Shown here: positions 53,692 to 61,185 of the stretch, in pieces | Layout: the number at the start of each line of letters is the position of its first letter | Numbering within the stretch: position 1 is the stretch's first letter | DNA from: Chitinophaga sp. SYP-B3965 | Lineage (GTDB): Bacteria > Bacteroidota > Bacteroidia > Chitinophagales > Chitinophagaceae | NCBI RefSeq assembly: GCF_009647655.1 | Contig: NZ_WJFD01000003.1 | Location: 124,001-188,000 of the forward strand | DNA length: 64,000 nt | Reading direction: 5' to 3' | Made by a program: the position numbers and the translations under genes | The notes under the pieces: model-generated | The model's input: only the letters and a program-made list of their open reading frames with translations | Database searches by the model: none | Told to the model about the DNA's origin: nothing

Positions 53692-54765
53692 CTAATTTAC
53701 GCCATTCACGATGGATAGCAATTTAATGTAAGTATCAATACCCTGACGGATCTCGTCAAGATAGATGAACTCATCTGCTGTATGCGAACGGGCAGAATCA
53801 CCAGGCCCTACCTTTACGGAAGTAGCCGGTATCAATGCCTGATCTGATGTAGTGGGAGAACCGTACAGCTGTTTGCCTAAAGACAATCCCGCTTTCACCA
53901 AAGCATGATCCCCTGGAATGAAGGAAGGCCGCATCCGCATAGAGCGGGGCGTTACATCGCATTTCACGTTCTGTTTGATCACATCCAGCATTTCCTCTAA
54001 TGTATATTGATCAGTAGCACGGATGTCCACTACAAAGGAACATTCCGCAGGTACCACGTTATGTGCTTTATTGGAAGTCTGGATAACCGTCACGCTCATT
54101 TTCACAGGGCCCAGTGCTTCTGAGACTTTGGGAAAACGATAAGTGCGGAACCAGTTGATATCATCCATCGCATTGTACAAAGCATTCTCTCCTTCATCCC
54201 TAGCTGCGTGCCCTGCTTTCCCATGCGCTACACAATCCAGTACCATCAATCCTTTTTCAGCTACCGCCAGATCTGTTTTAGTAGGTTCACCTACAATAGC
54301 CAGATCTATCTTCGGTAATACGTTCAGGATGCTTTCAATACCGTTCACGCCGCTGATCTCTTCTTCCGCAGTGATGGCCACAAGAATGTTGTAAGGCAAT
54401 CCTTCCTTTTCATAAAAATGCATGAAAGCAGACAACAGGCTCACCAAACATCCACCTGCATCATTACTGCCAAGACCATACAGTTTACCATCTTCCTCAA
54501 TGGGAGCAAATGGATCGCGGGTATATTGCGGATTGGGTTTAACCGTGTCGTGATGAGAATTCAATAGGATACTGGGTTTGGACGGATCAAAATGTTTATT
54601 CACCGCCCAGATGTTGTTGAGGTGCTCGTTGTAAGCCACCCCTTTGTCTGTCATAAACTGGCCCAGGATTTTCGCAGTGCCCTGCTCTTCTTTACTAAAA
54701 GAAGGCGTGGCGATCAGTTGTTTTAAAAGCTGTACTGCATCTTCATAGTGCTTTTCGATACACAT
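53692..54765 (-). CDS. argE: M20 family deacylase, ArgE-like (N-acyl-citrulline/ornithine deacylase)
   Basis: The 357-residue zinc hydrolase has LLNSHHDTVKPNP, the GSNDAGG metal-site Asp, the catalytic Glu pair in TAEEEISG, and VGEPTK. The lid domain follows. In operons with ArgF', the deacylase removes the acyl group from N-acyl-citrulline, as opposed to N-acetylornithine. It is 4 bp downstream of argB. Succinyl-diaminopimelate desuccinylase is a related alternative, but the context favours arginine synthesis. Confidence 0.9.
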   Translation of the reverse strand: MCIEKHYEDAVQLLKQLIATPSFSKEEQGTAKILGQFMTDKGVAYNEHLNNIWAVNKHFDPSKPSILLNSHHDTVKPNPQYTRDPFAPIEEDGKLYGLGSNDAGGCLVSLLSAFMHFYEKEGLPYNILVAITAEEEISGVNGIESILNVLPKIDLAIVGEPTKTDLAVAEKGLMVLDCVAHGKAGHAARDEGENALYNAMDDINWFRTYRFPKVSEALGPVKMSVTVIQTSNKAHNVVPAECSFVVDIRATDQYTLEEMLDVIKQNVKCDVTPRSMRMRPSFIPGDHALVKAGLSLGKQLYGSPTTSDQALIPATSVKVGPGDSARSHTADEFIYLDEIRQGIDTYIKLLSIVNGVN

Positions 54766-54769
54766 ATAG

Positions 54770-55552
54770 TTAGCAAATTAAAGTACCCGCTACAGCATCG
54801 GTTGTATTTTTGCGCACATCATCAGCATGGCCGATCAGTACTTCCTTTACGCCACTTTCAATAGCGTTAAAAGCATTTTGCAGTTTCGGCAAGATACCGT
54901 CTGTTAATACGCCGGCTGCCAGTAGCGTTTGATAGATATCACGGTTGATAAGGTTGATCACGGAATCATCATCTGCCGCATCACGCAACACACCCTTCTT
55001 CTCGAAACAATAGATCAGGCGTACTTCGTAACTGCCTGATAAAGCGATAGCCAGTGAAGAGGCAATGGTATCTGCATTTGTATTTAGTATTTGTCCTTTC
55101 CCGTCATGCGTAAGCGGAGAGAATACAGGAGTAAGACCTGCATCCAGTAACAGCTTCACAGCCGAAACATTTAACTCACCCGCAACAACATCCCCCACAA
55201 ACCCATAATCGATCTCTTTCACAGGACGTTTGGAAGCAGGAATGATATTCGCATCAGCACCTGTTAGTCCAATCGCATTACAACCTTTCGATTGCAACTT
55301 AGCAACGATCTGTTTATTCACCAGCCCGCCATACACCATGGTTACCACATCGATCGTTTCCGCATCTGTGATCCGTCGCCCATCCACATAGTTGGCCTTA
55401 ATGCCCAACTTATCGCCGATACGTGTAGCAATCTTTCCGCCGCCATGGATCAATATCTTCTTGCCTTTTATCTGCGCAAAATCCGCGAGGAATTGCTCCA
55501 GCAAAACAGGATTATCAATCACATTACCGCCTACTTTGATTACATATACCAT
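54770..55552 (-). CDS. argB: N-acyl-glutamate (acetylglutamate) kinase
   Basis: ArgB phosphorylates N-acyl-glutamate. The 260-residue amino-acid kinase has KVGGNVID, HGGGKIATRIGDKLGI and NADTIASSLAIAL. I placed the start at the ATG 55550-55552 (MVYVIKVGGN). Thirteen codons further upstream in the same frame read through a stem-loop and are not family sequence. A strong hairpin lies 25 bases before the start. Confidence 0.95.
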   Translation of the reverse strand: MVYVIKVGGNVIDNPVLLEQFLADFAQIKGKKILIHGGGKIATRIGDKLGIKANYVDGRRITDAETIDVVTMVYGGLVNKQIVAKLQSKGCNAIGLTGADANIIPASKRPVKEIDYGFVGDVVAGELNVSAVKLLLDAGLTPVFSPLTHDGKGQILNTNADTIASSLAIALSGSYEVRLIYCFEKKGVLRDAADDDSVINLINRDIYQTLLAAGVLTDGILPKLQNAFNAIESGVKEVLIGHADDVRKNTTDAVAGTLIC

Positions 55553-55577
55553 CGTTACTACGTTGTTTTTTATATTT

Positions 55578-55620
55578 GACTCCCTCCGCAAGCGGAGGGA
55601 GTCTGCTTTGTTTTTTTTTT
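55578..55620. promoter_or_regulatory. strong hairpin with poly-T tract inside the arg operon
   Basis: GACTCCCTCCGC (55578-55589) and GCGGAGGGAGTC (55592-55603) form a 12-bp perfect inverted repeat with an AA centre (effective loop CAAG). Seven bases to the right is a T10 tract (55611-55620). On the transcribed (minus) strand the A tract comes first and the hairpin second, so it is not a normal terminator for the operon. It could block exonucleases, set argB levels or terminate antisense RNA. Confidence 0.7.
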
Positions 55621-55627
55621 AAATAGC

Positions 55628-56584
55628 CTATCTCTTTGCTTTTAAAATCTCACTTAACACCGCCTGCGCAGCCCAGGTACGGTTCCCCGCTTCCTGGATC
55701 ACTATAGAATTAGGACCATCCAGCACCTCATCAGCAATCACCACATTCCTTCTCACCGGCAAACAATGCATCACAGCAGCGTTGTTCGTATTCTTCAATG
55801 TTTCATTCGTCACCATCCAGCTTTGATCCGTACAAGTGATCTTACCATAATCTTTGTAAGACGACCAGTTCTTCACATAGATGAAATCCGCTCCTTCCAA
55901 TGCTTCTTTCTGATTATGAATGATCGGTGCATTACCACTGAACTTAGGATCCAGCTCATATCCTTCCGGATGTGTGATCGCAAAATCCACTTCTCCCCAT
56001 GCATTCATCCATTGCGCAAAAGAGTTCGGCACCGCCTGTGGCAACGCTCTTACGTGAGGCGCCCAGGTCATCACCACTTTAGGTTTACGCGGTTGATTCC
56101 AGCGTTCCTTTATAGTGATCACATCTGTCAAACTCTGTAAAGGATGCAGCGTGGCACTTTCCAAACTCACGATAGGTTTGCCTGCATACTTAATGAACTG
56201 ATTAATATATTTTTCCGTGTAATCTTCTTCTTTATCCTTCAACCCCGGAAATGTACGGATGGCCATGATATCAAAATACTGCCCCATCACTGCCGCCGCT
56301 TCTTTCACATGTTCAGTAGTACTACCGTTCATGATCACACCATCATTCATCTCCAGCGCCCAGCCTTCTTTATCGATATTAAATACCACCACTTCCATGC
56401 CCAGGTTCCGGGCAGCTACCTGCGTACTCAAACGTGTTCGCAAGCTGGGGTTCAGGAAGATCATTCCCAGGGTTTTGTTTTCACCCAGTCCTTTATCTTT
56501 AAAAGGATTTTTCTTGTAGTCCAGTGCTATATCCGCGATTTGCGGGACACCCGGGACATCTTCCACGGAAATAAATTGCTTCAT
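55628..56584 (-). CDS. argF': N-acyl-ornithine carbamoyltransferase (ArgF', succinyl- or acetylornithine type)
   Basis: The 318-residue enzyme carbamoylates N-acyl-ornithine to N-acyl-citrulline. It has the carbamoyl-phosphate motif SLRTRLSTQ (47-55) and HCLPVRR near the C-terminus. Overall it resembles the Bacteroides fragilis succinylornithine and Xanthomonas acetylornithine enzymes, and not ordinary ArgF. The residue that sets acyl preference (Pro90 in B. fragilis, Glu92 in Xanthomonas, by published numbering) is Thr90 here. The lack of Glu favours succinylornithine, but this needs testing. Confidence 0.93.
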   Translation of the reverse strand: MKQFISVEDVPGVPQIADIALDYKKNPFKDKGLGENKTLGMIFLNPSLRTRLSTQVAARNLGMEVVVFNIDKEGWALEMNDGVIMNGSTTEHVKEAAAVMGQYFDIMAIRTFPGLKDKEEDYTEKYINQFIKYAGKPIVSLESATLHPLQSLTDVITIKERWNQPRKPKVVMTWAPHVRALPQAVPNSFAQWMNAWGEVDFAITHPEGYELDPKFSGNAPIIHNQKEALEGADFIYVKNWSSYKDYGKITCTDQSWMVTNETLKNTNNAAVMHCLPVRRNVVIADEVLDGPNSIVIQEAGNRTWAAQAVLSEILKAKR

Positions 56585-56597
56585 TGTTTTGGCGACA

Positions 56598-57728
56598 TTA
56601 GTTGTTTGCTAATTCTTTTTTAAATGCACTTAAGAAATGATCTGCCTGTTCCTTATTCAAGGCCAGTGAAGGCAATAACCTGATCACATTAGGTTTTGCT
56701 TCCCCGGTGAATATTTTATGTGAAAACAACAATTCCTTTTTAACGTGCGCCAGTTCATCCGGCAGGTCTATACCTATCATCAGCCCCATGCCTCTTACCT
56801 CTTTCACCTGTGGTATCTTCTTCAGTTCAGTGATCAGGTAATCACCAATAGCAGCAGCATTCGCGATCAGCCCTTCCTGCTCTATCACTTCCAGTACAGC
56901 CAGTGCAGCTGCACAAGCCAGGTGGTTACCACCGAAAGTAGTACCCAGCATACCATATACCGGTTTAAACTTTGGTGCGATGATGATACCACCGATAGGG
57001 AAACCATTCCCCATCCCTTTCGCCATCGTATAAATATCTGCATTCACACCCGCATGATCATGAGAGAAGAACTTACCGCTCCTGCCATAACCACACTGCA
57101 CGCTATCTGCAATGTACACTGCATTATATTGATCACACAGGCTCCTGATCTTTTGCAGGAAAGCAGCAGACGCTACATTGATCCCGCCAACACCCTGGAT
57201 ACCTTCAATGATCACAGAAGAAATTTCATTCTCCTGGAAAGCCTTTTCCAATGCTGCCTGATCTTCCCAGGGCAAAAAGATCACATTATCCGTTTCATTC
57301 ACCGGCGCTACGATCTTCGGATTATCCGTTGCCGCCACCGCCAGGGAAGTTCTGCCGTGAAATGCTTTCTTAAATGCAATGATCTTTTTCCTGCCGTTAT
57401 AAAAAGACGCCAGCTTCAGCGCATTTTCATTGGCTTCCGCACCGGAATTCACGAGGAACAACTGGTAATCTTCCTTACCGGAGATCTTACCCAGCTTTGC
57501 CGCCAGTTCCTGTTGCAAAGGAATATGAATGGAATTGGAATAGAATCCAACTTTACTTAACTGTTCTGTTAACCGCTTAACGTAATGAGGATGGGTATGC
57601 CCAATAGAGATCACGGCGTGACCACCATAAAGGTCAAGATACTCCTGGCCTTTGTCGTCCCACACATTGGAACCTTGTGCTTTAGTAATAGTGATATCGT
57701 TAACCGGATATACGTCGAATAATTTCAT
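56598..57728 (-). CDS. argD: N-acyl-ornithine aminotransferase
   Basis: The 376-residue class-III PLP aminotransferase starts LYGGHAVISIGHTHP, has NSGAEANENALK and places the PLP lysine in YTMAKGMGNGFPIGG. It converts N-acyl-glutamate semialdehyde to N-acyl-ornithine. It lies 33 bp after argC and 13 bp before argF'. Confidence 0.95.
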   Translation of the reverse strand: MKLFDVYPVNDITITKAQGSNVWDDKGQEYLDLYGGHAVISIGHTHPHYVKRLTEQLSKVGFYSNSIHIPLQQELAAKLGKISGKEDYQLFLVNSGAEANENALKLASFYNGRKKIIAFKKAFHGRTSLAVAATDNPKIVAPVNETDNVIFLPWEDQAALEKAFQENEISSVIIEGIQGVGGINVASAAFLQKIRSLCDQYNAVYIADSVQCGYGRSGKFFSHDHAGVNADIYTMAKGMGNGFPIGGIIIAPKFKPVYGMLGTTFGGNHLACAAALAVLEVIEQEGLIANAAAIGDYLITELKKIPQVKEVRGMGLMIGIDLPDELAHVKKELLFSHKIFTGEAKPNVIRLLPSLALNKEQADHFLSAFKKELANN

Positions 57729-57761
57729 ACAAAGAGAAATGATAGAATGATAAAAAGAGGA

Positions 57762-58745
57762 TTAGAACACGATGGATTTGAGCTTCAACCCGGCTGTTTC
57801 TTCCAGCCCCAGTATCAGGTTCATATTCTGTACTGCTTGTCCTGATGCACCTTTTATCAGATTGTCCTCAATAGAATGGATCACCAGTTTACCTTCCACC
57901 TTTTCCAGCTGGATGAGGCATTTGTTGGTATTCACCACCTGTTTGAGATCAATTTGTTTCCGGCTCACATGTGTGAAAGGATGGCCTTCGTAATACTTTT
58001 CATATAAAACGTAAGCCTCTTCCAATGTCAATGTGCAATCCAGGTAAGAAGTGATCCAGATACCCCGTGGAAAATCTCCACGAACAGGTATAAAGTTGAG
58101 CGCTCCTGTATAGGCAGGCTGGAGAGCCTGCAAGGTTCGTCGTATCTCCTTCAGATGCTGGTGCGTGAGCACTTTGTAAGTAGAAATATTATTCGCTCTC
58201 CAGGTAAAGTGAGAGGTAGATTGTAAACTTTGACCAGCCCCGGTAGAACCCGTAATGCCGGTAGTATGTACTTCATTCAGCAAACCCGCTTTCGCCAATG
58301 GCAGAAGACCTAATTGAATGCCTGTAGCAAAACAACCCGGGTTAGCAATGTTCGATGCCTTTTTTATTTCGTCCCTCTGCCACTCCGGCAAACCATATAC
58401 AAATGTTCTGCCCTTCACGGTTTCACCCAAACGAAAATCCTGGCTGAGATCGATGATGCGAACAGCTGCAGGAATTTCTGTACTCTCGAGGAACTTCATT
58501 GATTCACCATGACCCAGGCAAAGGAAAATTACATCCACATCTCCCAGGATCTCTCCTGTAAACTGCAGATCCGTTTCACCCAACAGATCACCATGAACAG
58601 CATATAAAGGATTGCCTACATTACTGCGACTGTGCACAAATGCCAGTTCCACATCAGGGTGATTTAATAACAACCGGATCGTTTCTCCGCCTGTATAACC
58701 TGCCCCGCCAATAATGCCTGCCCTTTTCTTATTTGAAGTTCCCAT
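57762..58745 (-). CDS. argC: N-acyl-gamma-glutamyl-phosphate reductase
   Basis: The 327-residue NADPH-dependent reductase has GIIGGAGYTGGE at the N-terminus and the active-site cysteine in NPGCFATG. It is in the short ArgC subfamily. It lies 3 bp after argG and is co-transcribed. Confidence 0.96.
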   Translation of the reverse strand: MGTSNKKRAGIIGGAGYTGGETIRLLLNHPDVELAFVHSRSNVGNPLYAVHGDLLGETDLQFTGEILGDVDVIFLCLGHGESMKFLESTEIPAAVRIIDLSQDFRLGETVKGRTFVYGLPEWQRDEIKKASNIANPGCFATGIQLGLLPLAKAGLLNEVHTTGITGSTGAGQSLQSTSHFTWRANNISTYKVLTHQHLKEIRRTLQALQPAYTGALNFIPVRGDFPRGIWITSYLDCTLTLEEAYVLYEKYYEGHPFTHVSRKQIDLKQVVNTNKCLIQLEKVEGKLVIHSIEDNLIKGASGQAVQNMNLILGLEETAGLKLKSIVF

Positions 58746-58748
58746 TGT

Positions 58749-59942
58749 CTATTTATTTTCTTCGTTCACCTGGTTCCAGATCATCGTTTGATTGCCGAAG
58801 ATCTTGCTGAACCCGCGTACATCATCTCCGCTCCAACCCTGGTTCATCTCTCCATATTTACCAAACTTGCTGCTCATCAGATCAAAAGCTGAAGAGATAC
58901 CCGTTACCTGGAAGCGATATGGCATCAGCGTTACAAACACCTTACCGGTTACATGCTGCTGGCTGTTTTCCAGGAATGCTTCGATATCGCGCATTACAGG
59001 ATCAAGGATCTGACCTTCATGCATCCAGTTACCATAGAACTGTGCCAGTTGATCTTTCCAGCTCAGCTGCCATTTTGTGAGCACATGTTTTTCTAAAGCA
59101 TGGTGTGCTTTCAGGATCACCATCGGTGCTGCCGCTTCAAATCCAACCCGGCCTTTAATACCAATGATGGTATCGCCCACATGGATATCTCTGCCGATAG
59201 CGAAAGCACCAGCAATACTTTGCAGATACTGGATCGCCTCAGAAGGATGAGAGAATTTTTTATCGTTCACACCCAGCAGTTCTCCTTTCTCAAAAGAAAG
59301 TTCCACCTGCTCAGGGTCTTGTTTCGTTAATTGTGTAGGCCATGCGTGCTCTGGTAACATGCCATTGGACGTCAATGTTTCCTTACCACCTACGGAAGTA
59401 CCCCAGATCCCTTTGTTGATAGAGTACATCGCCTTTTCAAAATTCACCTGTACTCCTTTGGCCTGGAGATAAGAGATCTCTTCTTCCCTGCTCAGTTTCA
59501 GATCACGGATCGGTGTGATGATCTCCACACCGGGGATCATGATATGAAAGATCATATCAAACCGTACCTGGTCGTTACCCGCACCGGTACTGCCATGTGC
59601 CACAGCATCCGCTCCTACTTCTTTCACATATTCTGCAATGGCCAGGGCCTGGCTCATCCGTTCAGCACTTACGCTCAGCGGATAAGTATTGTTCTTTAAC
59701 ACGTTTCCGAATATGAGGTACCGGATCACTTTATCATAATAAGAGCGAACCGCATCTACTGCCTTGTGACTTTTCACACCCAGACTGTAGGCACGTTTCT
59801 CGATCTCCTGCAATTCTTCTGCAGTAAAACCGCCCGTATTCACGATCACGGAATGCACTTCATACCCCTTCTCTTCAGAAAGATATTTCACACAATAAGA
59901 GGTATCAAGCCCACCGCTAAAACCCAGTACAACTTTTTTCAT
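58749..59942 (-). CDS. argG: argininosuccinate synthase
   Basis: ArgG joins citrulline and aspartate using ATP. The 397-residue protein has the PP-loop SGGLDTS (near residue 9), AHGSTGAGNDQVRFD and the C-terminal multimerisation region. In this operon it receives citrulline released by the M20 deacylase. It is second, 31 bp after the GNAT gene. Confidence 0.96.
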   Translation of the reverse strand: MKKVVLGFSGGLDTSYCVKYLSEEKGYEVHSVIVNTGGFTAEELQEIEKRAYSLGVKSHKAVDAVRSYYDKVIRYLIFGNVLKNNTYPLSVSAERMSQALAIAEYVKEVGADAVAHGSTGAGNDQVRFDMIFHIMIPGVEIITPIRDLKLSREEEISYLQAKGVQVNFEKAMYSINKGIWGTSVGGKETLTSNGMLPEHAWPTQLTKQDPEQVELSFEKGELLGVNDKKFSHPSEAIQYLQSIAGAFAIGRDIHVGDTIIGIKGRVGFEAAAPMVILKAHHALEKHVLTKWQLSWKDQLAQFYGNWMHEGQILDPVMRDIEAFLENSQQHVTGKVFVTLMPYRFQVTGISSAFDLMSSKFGKYGEMNQGWSGDDVRGFSKIFGNQTMIWNQVNEENK

Positions 59943-59973
59943 ATTCGTTATTCGTAATTAATTCAGTTATTGA

Positions 59974-60744
59974 TCACAACCATCCAAAGAAGAACCTTTT
60001 CTTGGAAGTACCGGCAGCGCCGCTTCCACCAGTTTTCCTGACAGCCTTTAACAGTACATATTTTTTGAACCGAAGCCATCTTTCAAACAGCGAAAAGTTC
60101 TCCTTAAATCTACGTTTCTTCCGTTGTTCGTGAATGTTACCATTTAGTGTAACAACGAGCTTGTTCTTCTCTGCATCTGCTTTCTGCTGTGCTTCTTTTT
60201 CCTTTTCCACGGGATCATACAGCATAGCCGTACAAAGACAGTTCGTACGTTTTTTGCTCGTGAGCACATCAAAGTTCACACAGCTCTGGCAGCCTTTCCA
60301 GAACTCTTCATCGTCCGTCAGTTCAGAGTAAGTAACCGGCTCGTAACCCAGATCCGAATTGATCTTCATCACAGCAAGCCCTGTAGTAAGACCAAAGATC
60401 TTGGCATCAGGATATTTCTTGCGGGAGAGTTCGAAGATCTTTTCCTTGATGGACTTGGCAACGCCATGACCACGGAAAGCAGGATTTACAATAAGTCCCG
60501 AGTTGGCCACAAACTTCTCATGACCCCAGGCTTCTATATAGCAAAATCCAACCCAGGCACCAGCTGTGGTGAGAGCTATTACTGCTTTACCTTCATCCAT
60601 TTTCAACTGCACATATTCAGGAGAGCGTTTGGCAATACCCGTTCCACGGGCTTTTGCGGAAGCTTCCATTTCGTCAGTAATGGTTTTAGCATAATGCTTA
60701 TCGTCGGCAGTGGCTGCCCTAACGATTATATCCGTTTTTTCCAA
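59974..60744 (-). CDS. GNAT N-acyltransferase, candidate N-acyl-glutamate synthase
   Basis: The 256-residue protein leads the arginine operon. A GNAT fold covers about residues 6-175, with the acyl-CoA loop VNPAFRGHGVAKS (87-99). It has four cysteines in two close pairs (Cys152/155 and Cys169/171), which may bind a metal. A charged linker and a basic tail of about 50 residues follow (RKKRRFKENF, RFKKYVLLKAVRK). No argA, argJ or argO is present in this window, so this protein is the natural candidate to make N-acetyl- or N-succinyl-glutamate. The start is TTG at 60742-60744. No ATG lies in frame upstream. Confidence 0.85.
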   Translation of the reverse strand: MEKTDIIVRAATADDKHYAKTITDEMEASAKARGTGIAKRSPEYVQLKMDEGKAVIALTTAGAWVGFCYIEAWGHEKFVANSGLIVNPAFRGHGVAKSIKEKIFELSRKKYPDAKIFGLTTGLAVMKINSDLGYEPVTYSELTDDEEFWKGCQSCVNFDVLTSKKRTNCLCTAMLYDPVEKEKEAQQKADAEKNKLVVTLNGNIHEQRKKRRFKENFSLFERWLRFKKYVLLKAVRKTGGSGAAGTSKKRFFFGWL

Positions 60745-60789
60745 CTTGTTAAAATTGAAAATTGTGATTCAATAAATTTGAGAAATTCC

Positions 60790-60801
60790 GTTTCCGGAAA
60801 C
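60790..60801. promoter_or_regulatory. 12-bp perfect palindrome in the arg leader
   Basis: GTTTCCGGAAAC is self-complementary and lies 45-57 bases before the GNAT start codon. It could be an operator half-site pair or part of the leader structure. Confidence 0.4.
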
Positions 60802-60827
60802 TACCTATGATGGGGAATCATGGTTGC

Positions 60828-60853
60828 GATAGCGGGTCTGGGACGGCGCTATC
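60828..60853 (-). promoter_or_regulatory. hairpin overlapping the stop of the Arg-rich leader frame
   Basis: On the minus-strand RNA, GATAGCG (60853-60847) pairs with CGCTATC (60834-60828), a 7-bp stem with a 12-nt loop. Its 5' arm begins inside the TGA of the leader frame. A ribosome paused at the arginine codons would keep close to this arm. Confidence 0.6.
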
Positions 60854-60968
60854 AAATACGAGGTCGTCGGGAGAGATATCTAAGGACAGGAAACCCAATA
60901 GCATACACACCTTCTTCGAAAGAAGGATGATAAGCGGAGATGTTGGTATGGGTTGTGATATATTCCAA
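60852..60968 (-). CDS. candidate arginine leader peptide of the arg operon
   Basis: A 38-codon frame starts at TTG 60966-60968 and ends at TGA 60852-60854, about 108 bases before the GNAT gene. Its last nine residues read RYLSRRPRI, with four arginines (AGA, CGA, CGA, CGT), two in tandem. The rest has no special composition. It lies within the operon leader, downstream of a good promoter, and its stop overlaps a hairpin. This arrangement resembles attenuator leader peptides. There is no ATG, and translation is unproven. A downstream T-rich terminator is not evident, so the mechanism is unclear. Confidence 0.45.
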   Translation of the reverse strand: MEYITTHTNISAYHPSFEEGVYAIGFPVLRYLSRRPRI

Positions 60969-61003
60969 CTTCAGTTCGTAGTTAAATTGTTATAAAATTT
61001 CAG

Positions 61004-61020
61004 ACTTTAATCATTAAAGT
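61004..61020. promoter_or_regulatory. 17-bp perfect palindrome at the arg operon start point
   Basis: ACTTTAATCATTAAAGT (8-bp arms around a central C) starts 5 bases downstream of the -7 box, so it covers about +1 to +17. It may be an operator for an arginine-responsive repressor or a 5' stem that protects the mRNA. Confidence 0.6.
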
Positions 61021-61025
61021 ATCTG

Positions 61026-61054
61026 CAAAGTTATAACATATTTATTTATGCGAA
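61026..61054 (-). promoter_or_regulatory. arg operon promoter
   Basis: The minus strand shows TAACTTTG (61033-61026), a perfect -7 box, with TTCG (61054-61051) as a weak -33 box 17 bases upstream. Between them lies CATA-6-TATG (61037-61050), a small inverted repeat that could be part of an operator. Confidence 0.6.
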
Positions 61055-61078
61055 TCGATTTTTTTTAATCTTAACGTA

Positions 61079-61118
61079 AAAGGGAGGACCCCGGCCGAGC
61101 CAGCGTTTCCTCCCTTCT
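61079..61118 (-). terminator. terminator downstream of the fucosidase gene
   Basis: AGGGAGGA (61080-61087) and TCCTCCCT (61107-61114) form a long stem around a GC-rich 19-nt loop. On the minus strand it is followed by TTTTACG. The T run is short, so strength is uncertain. Nothing else is seen between here and 61185. Confidence 0.6.
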
Positions 61119-61185
61119 ATCAGAAGTGATTGTTATTCAGTTAAAATATGGCCCGGAGCTGTAGCTGCGTGGCTTTTGTTAAATT

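Larger units (their letters stand above)
60745..61025 (-). promoter_or_regulatory. long structured leader of the arginine operon
   Basis: From the predicted start near 61020 to the GNAT start codon is about 275 nt. The leader RNA contains a 5' palindrome (61020-61004), a 7-bp hairpin with triloop (60926-60910), the Arg-rich frame, the stop-codon hairpin and a 12-bp palindrome. No other gene is seen. A leader this long is unusual for this window, where most leaders are below 60 nt. Confidence 0.6.

Noticed and set aside
56745..57560. 271-codon plus-strand frame opposite argD
   Set aside because: Antisense of a conserved PLP enzyme. Cys/His-rich composition comes from the reverse reading.
60807..60995. 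62-codon plus-strand frame across the arg leader
   Set aside because: It runs against the operon, has no promoter signal or recognisable product, and covers the better-supported minus-strand leader frame.
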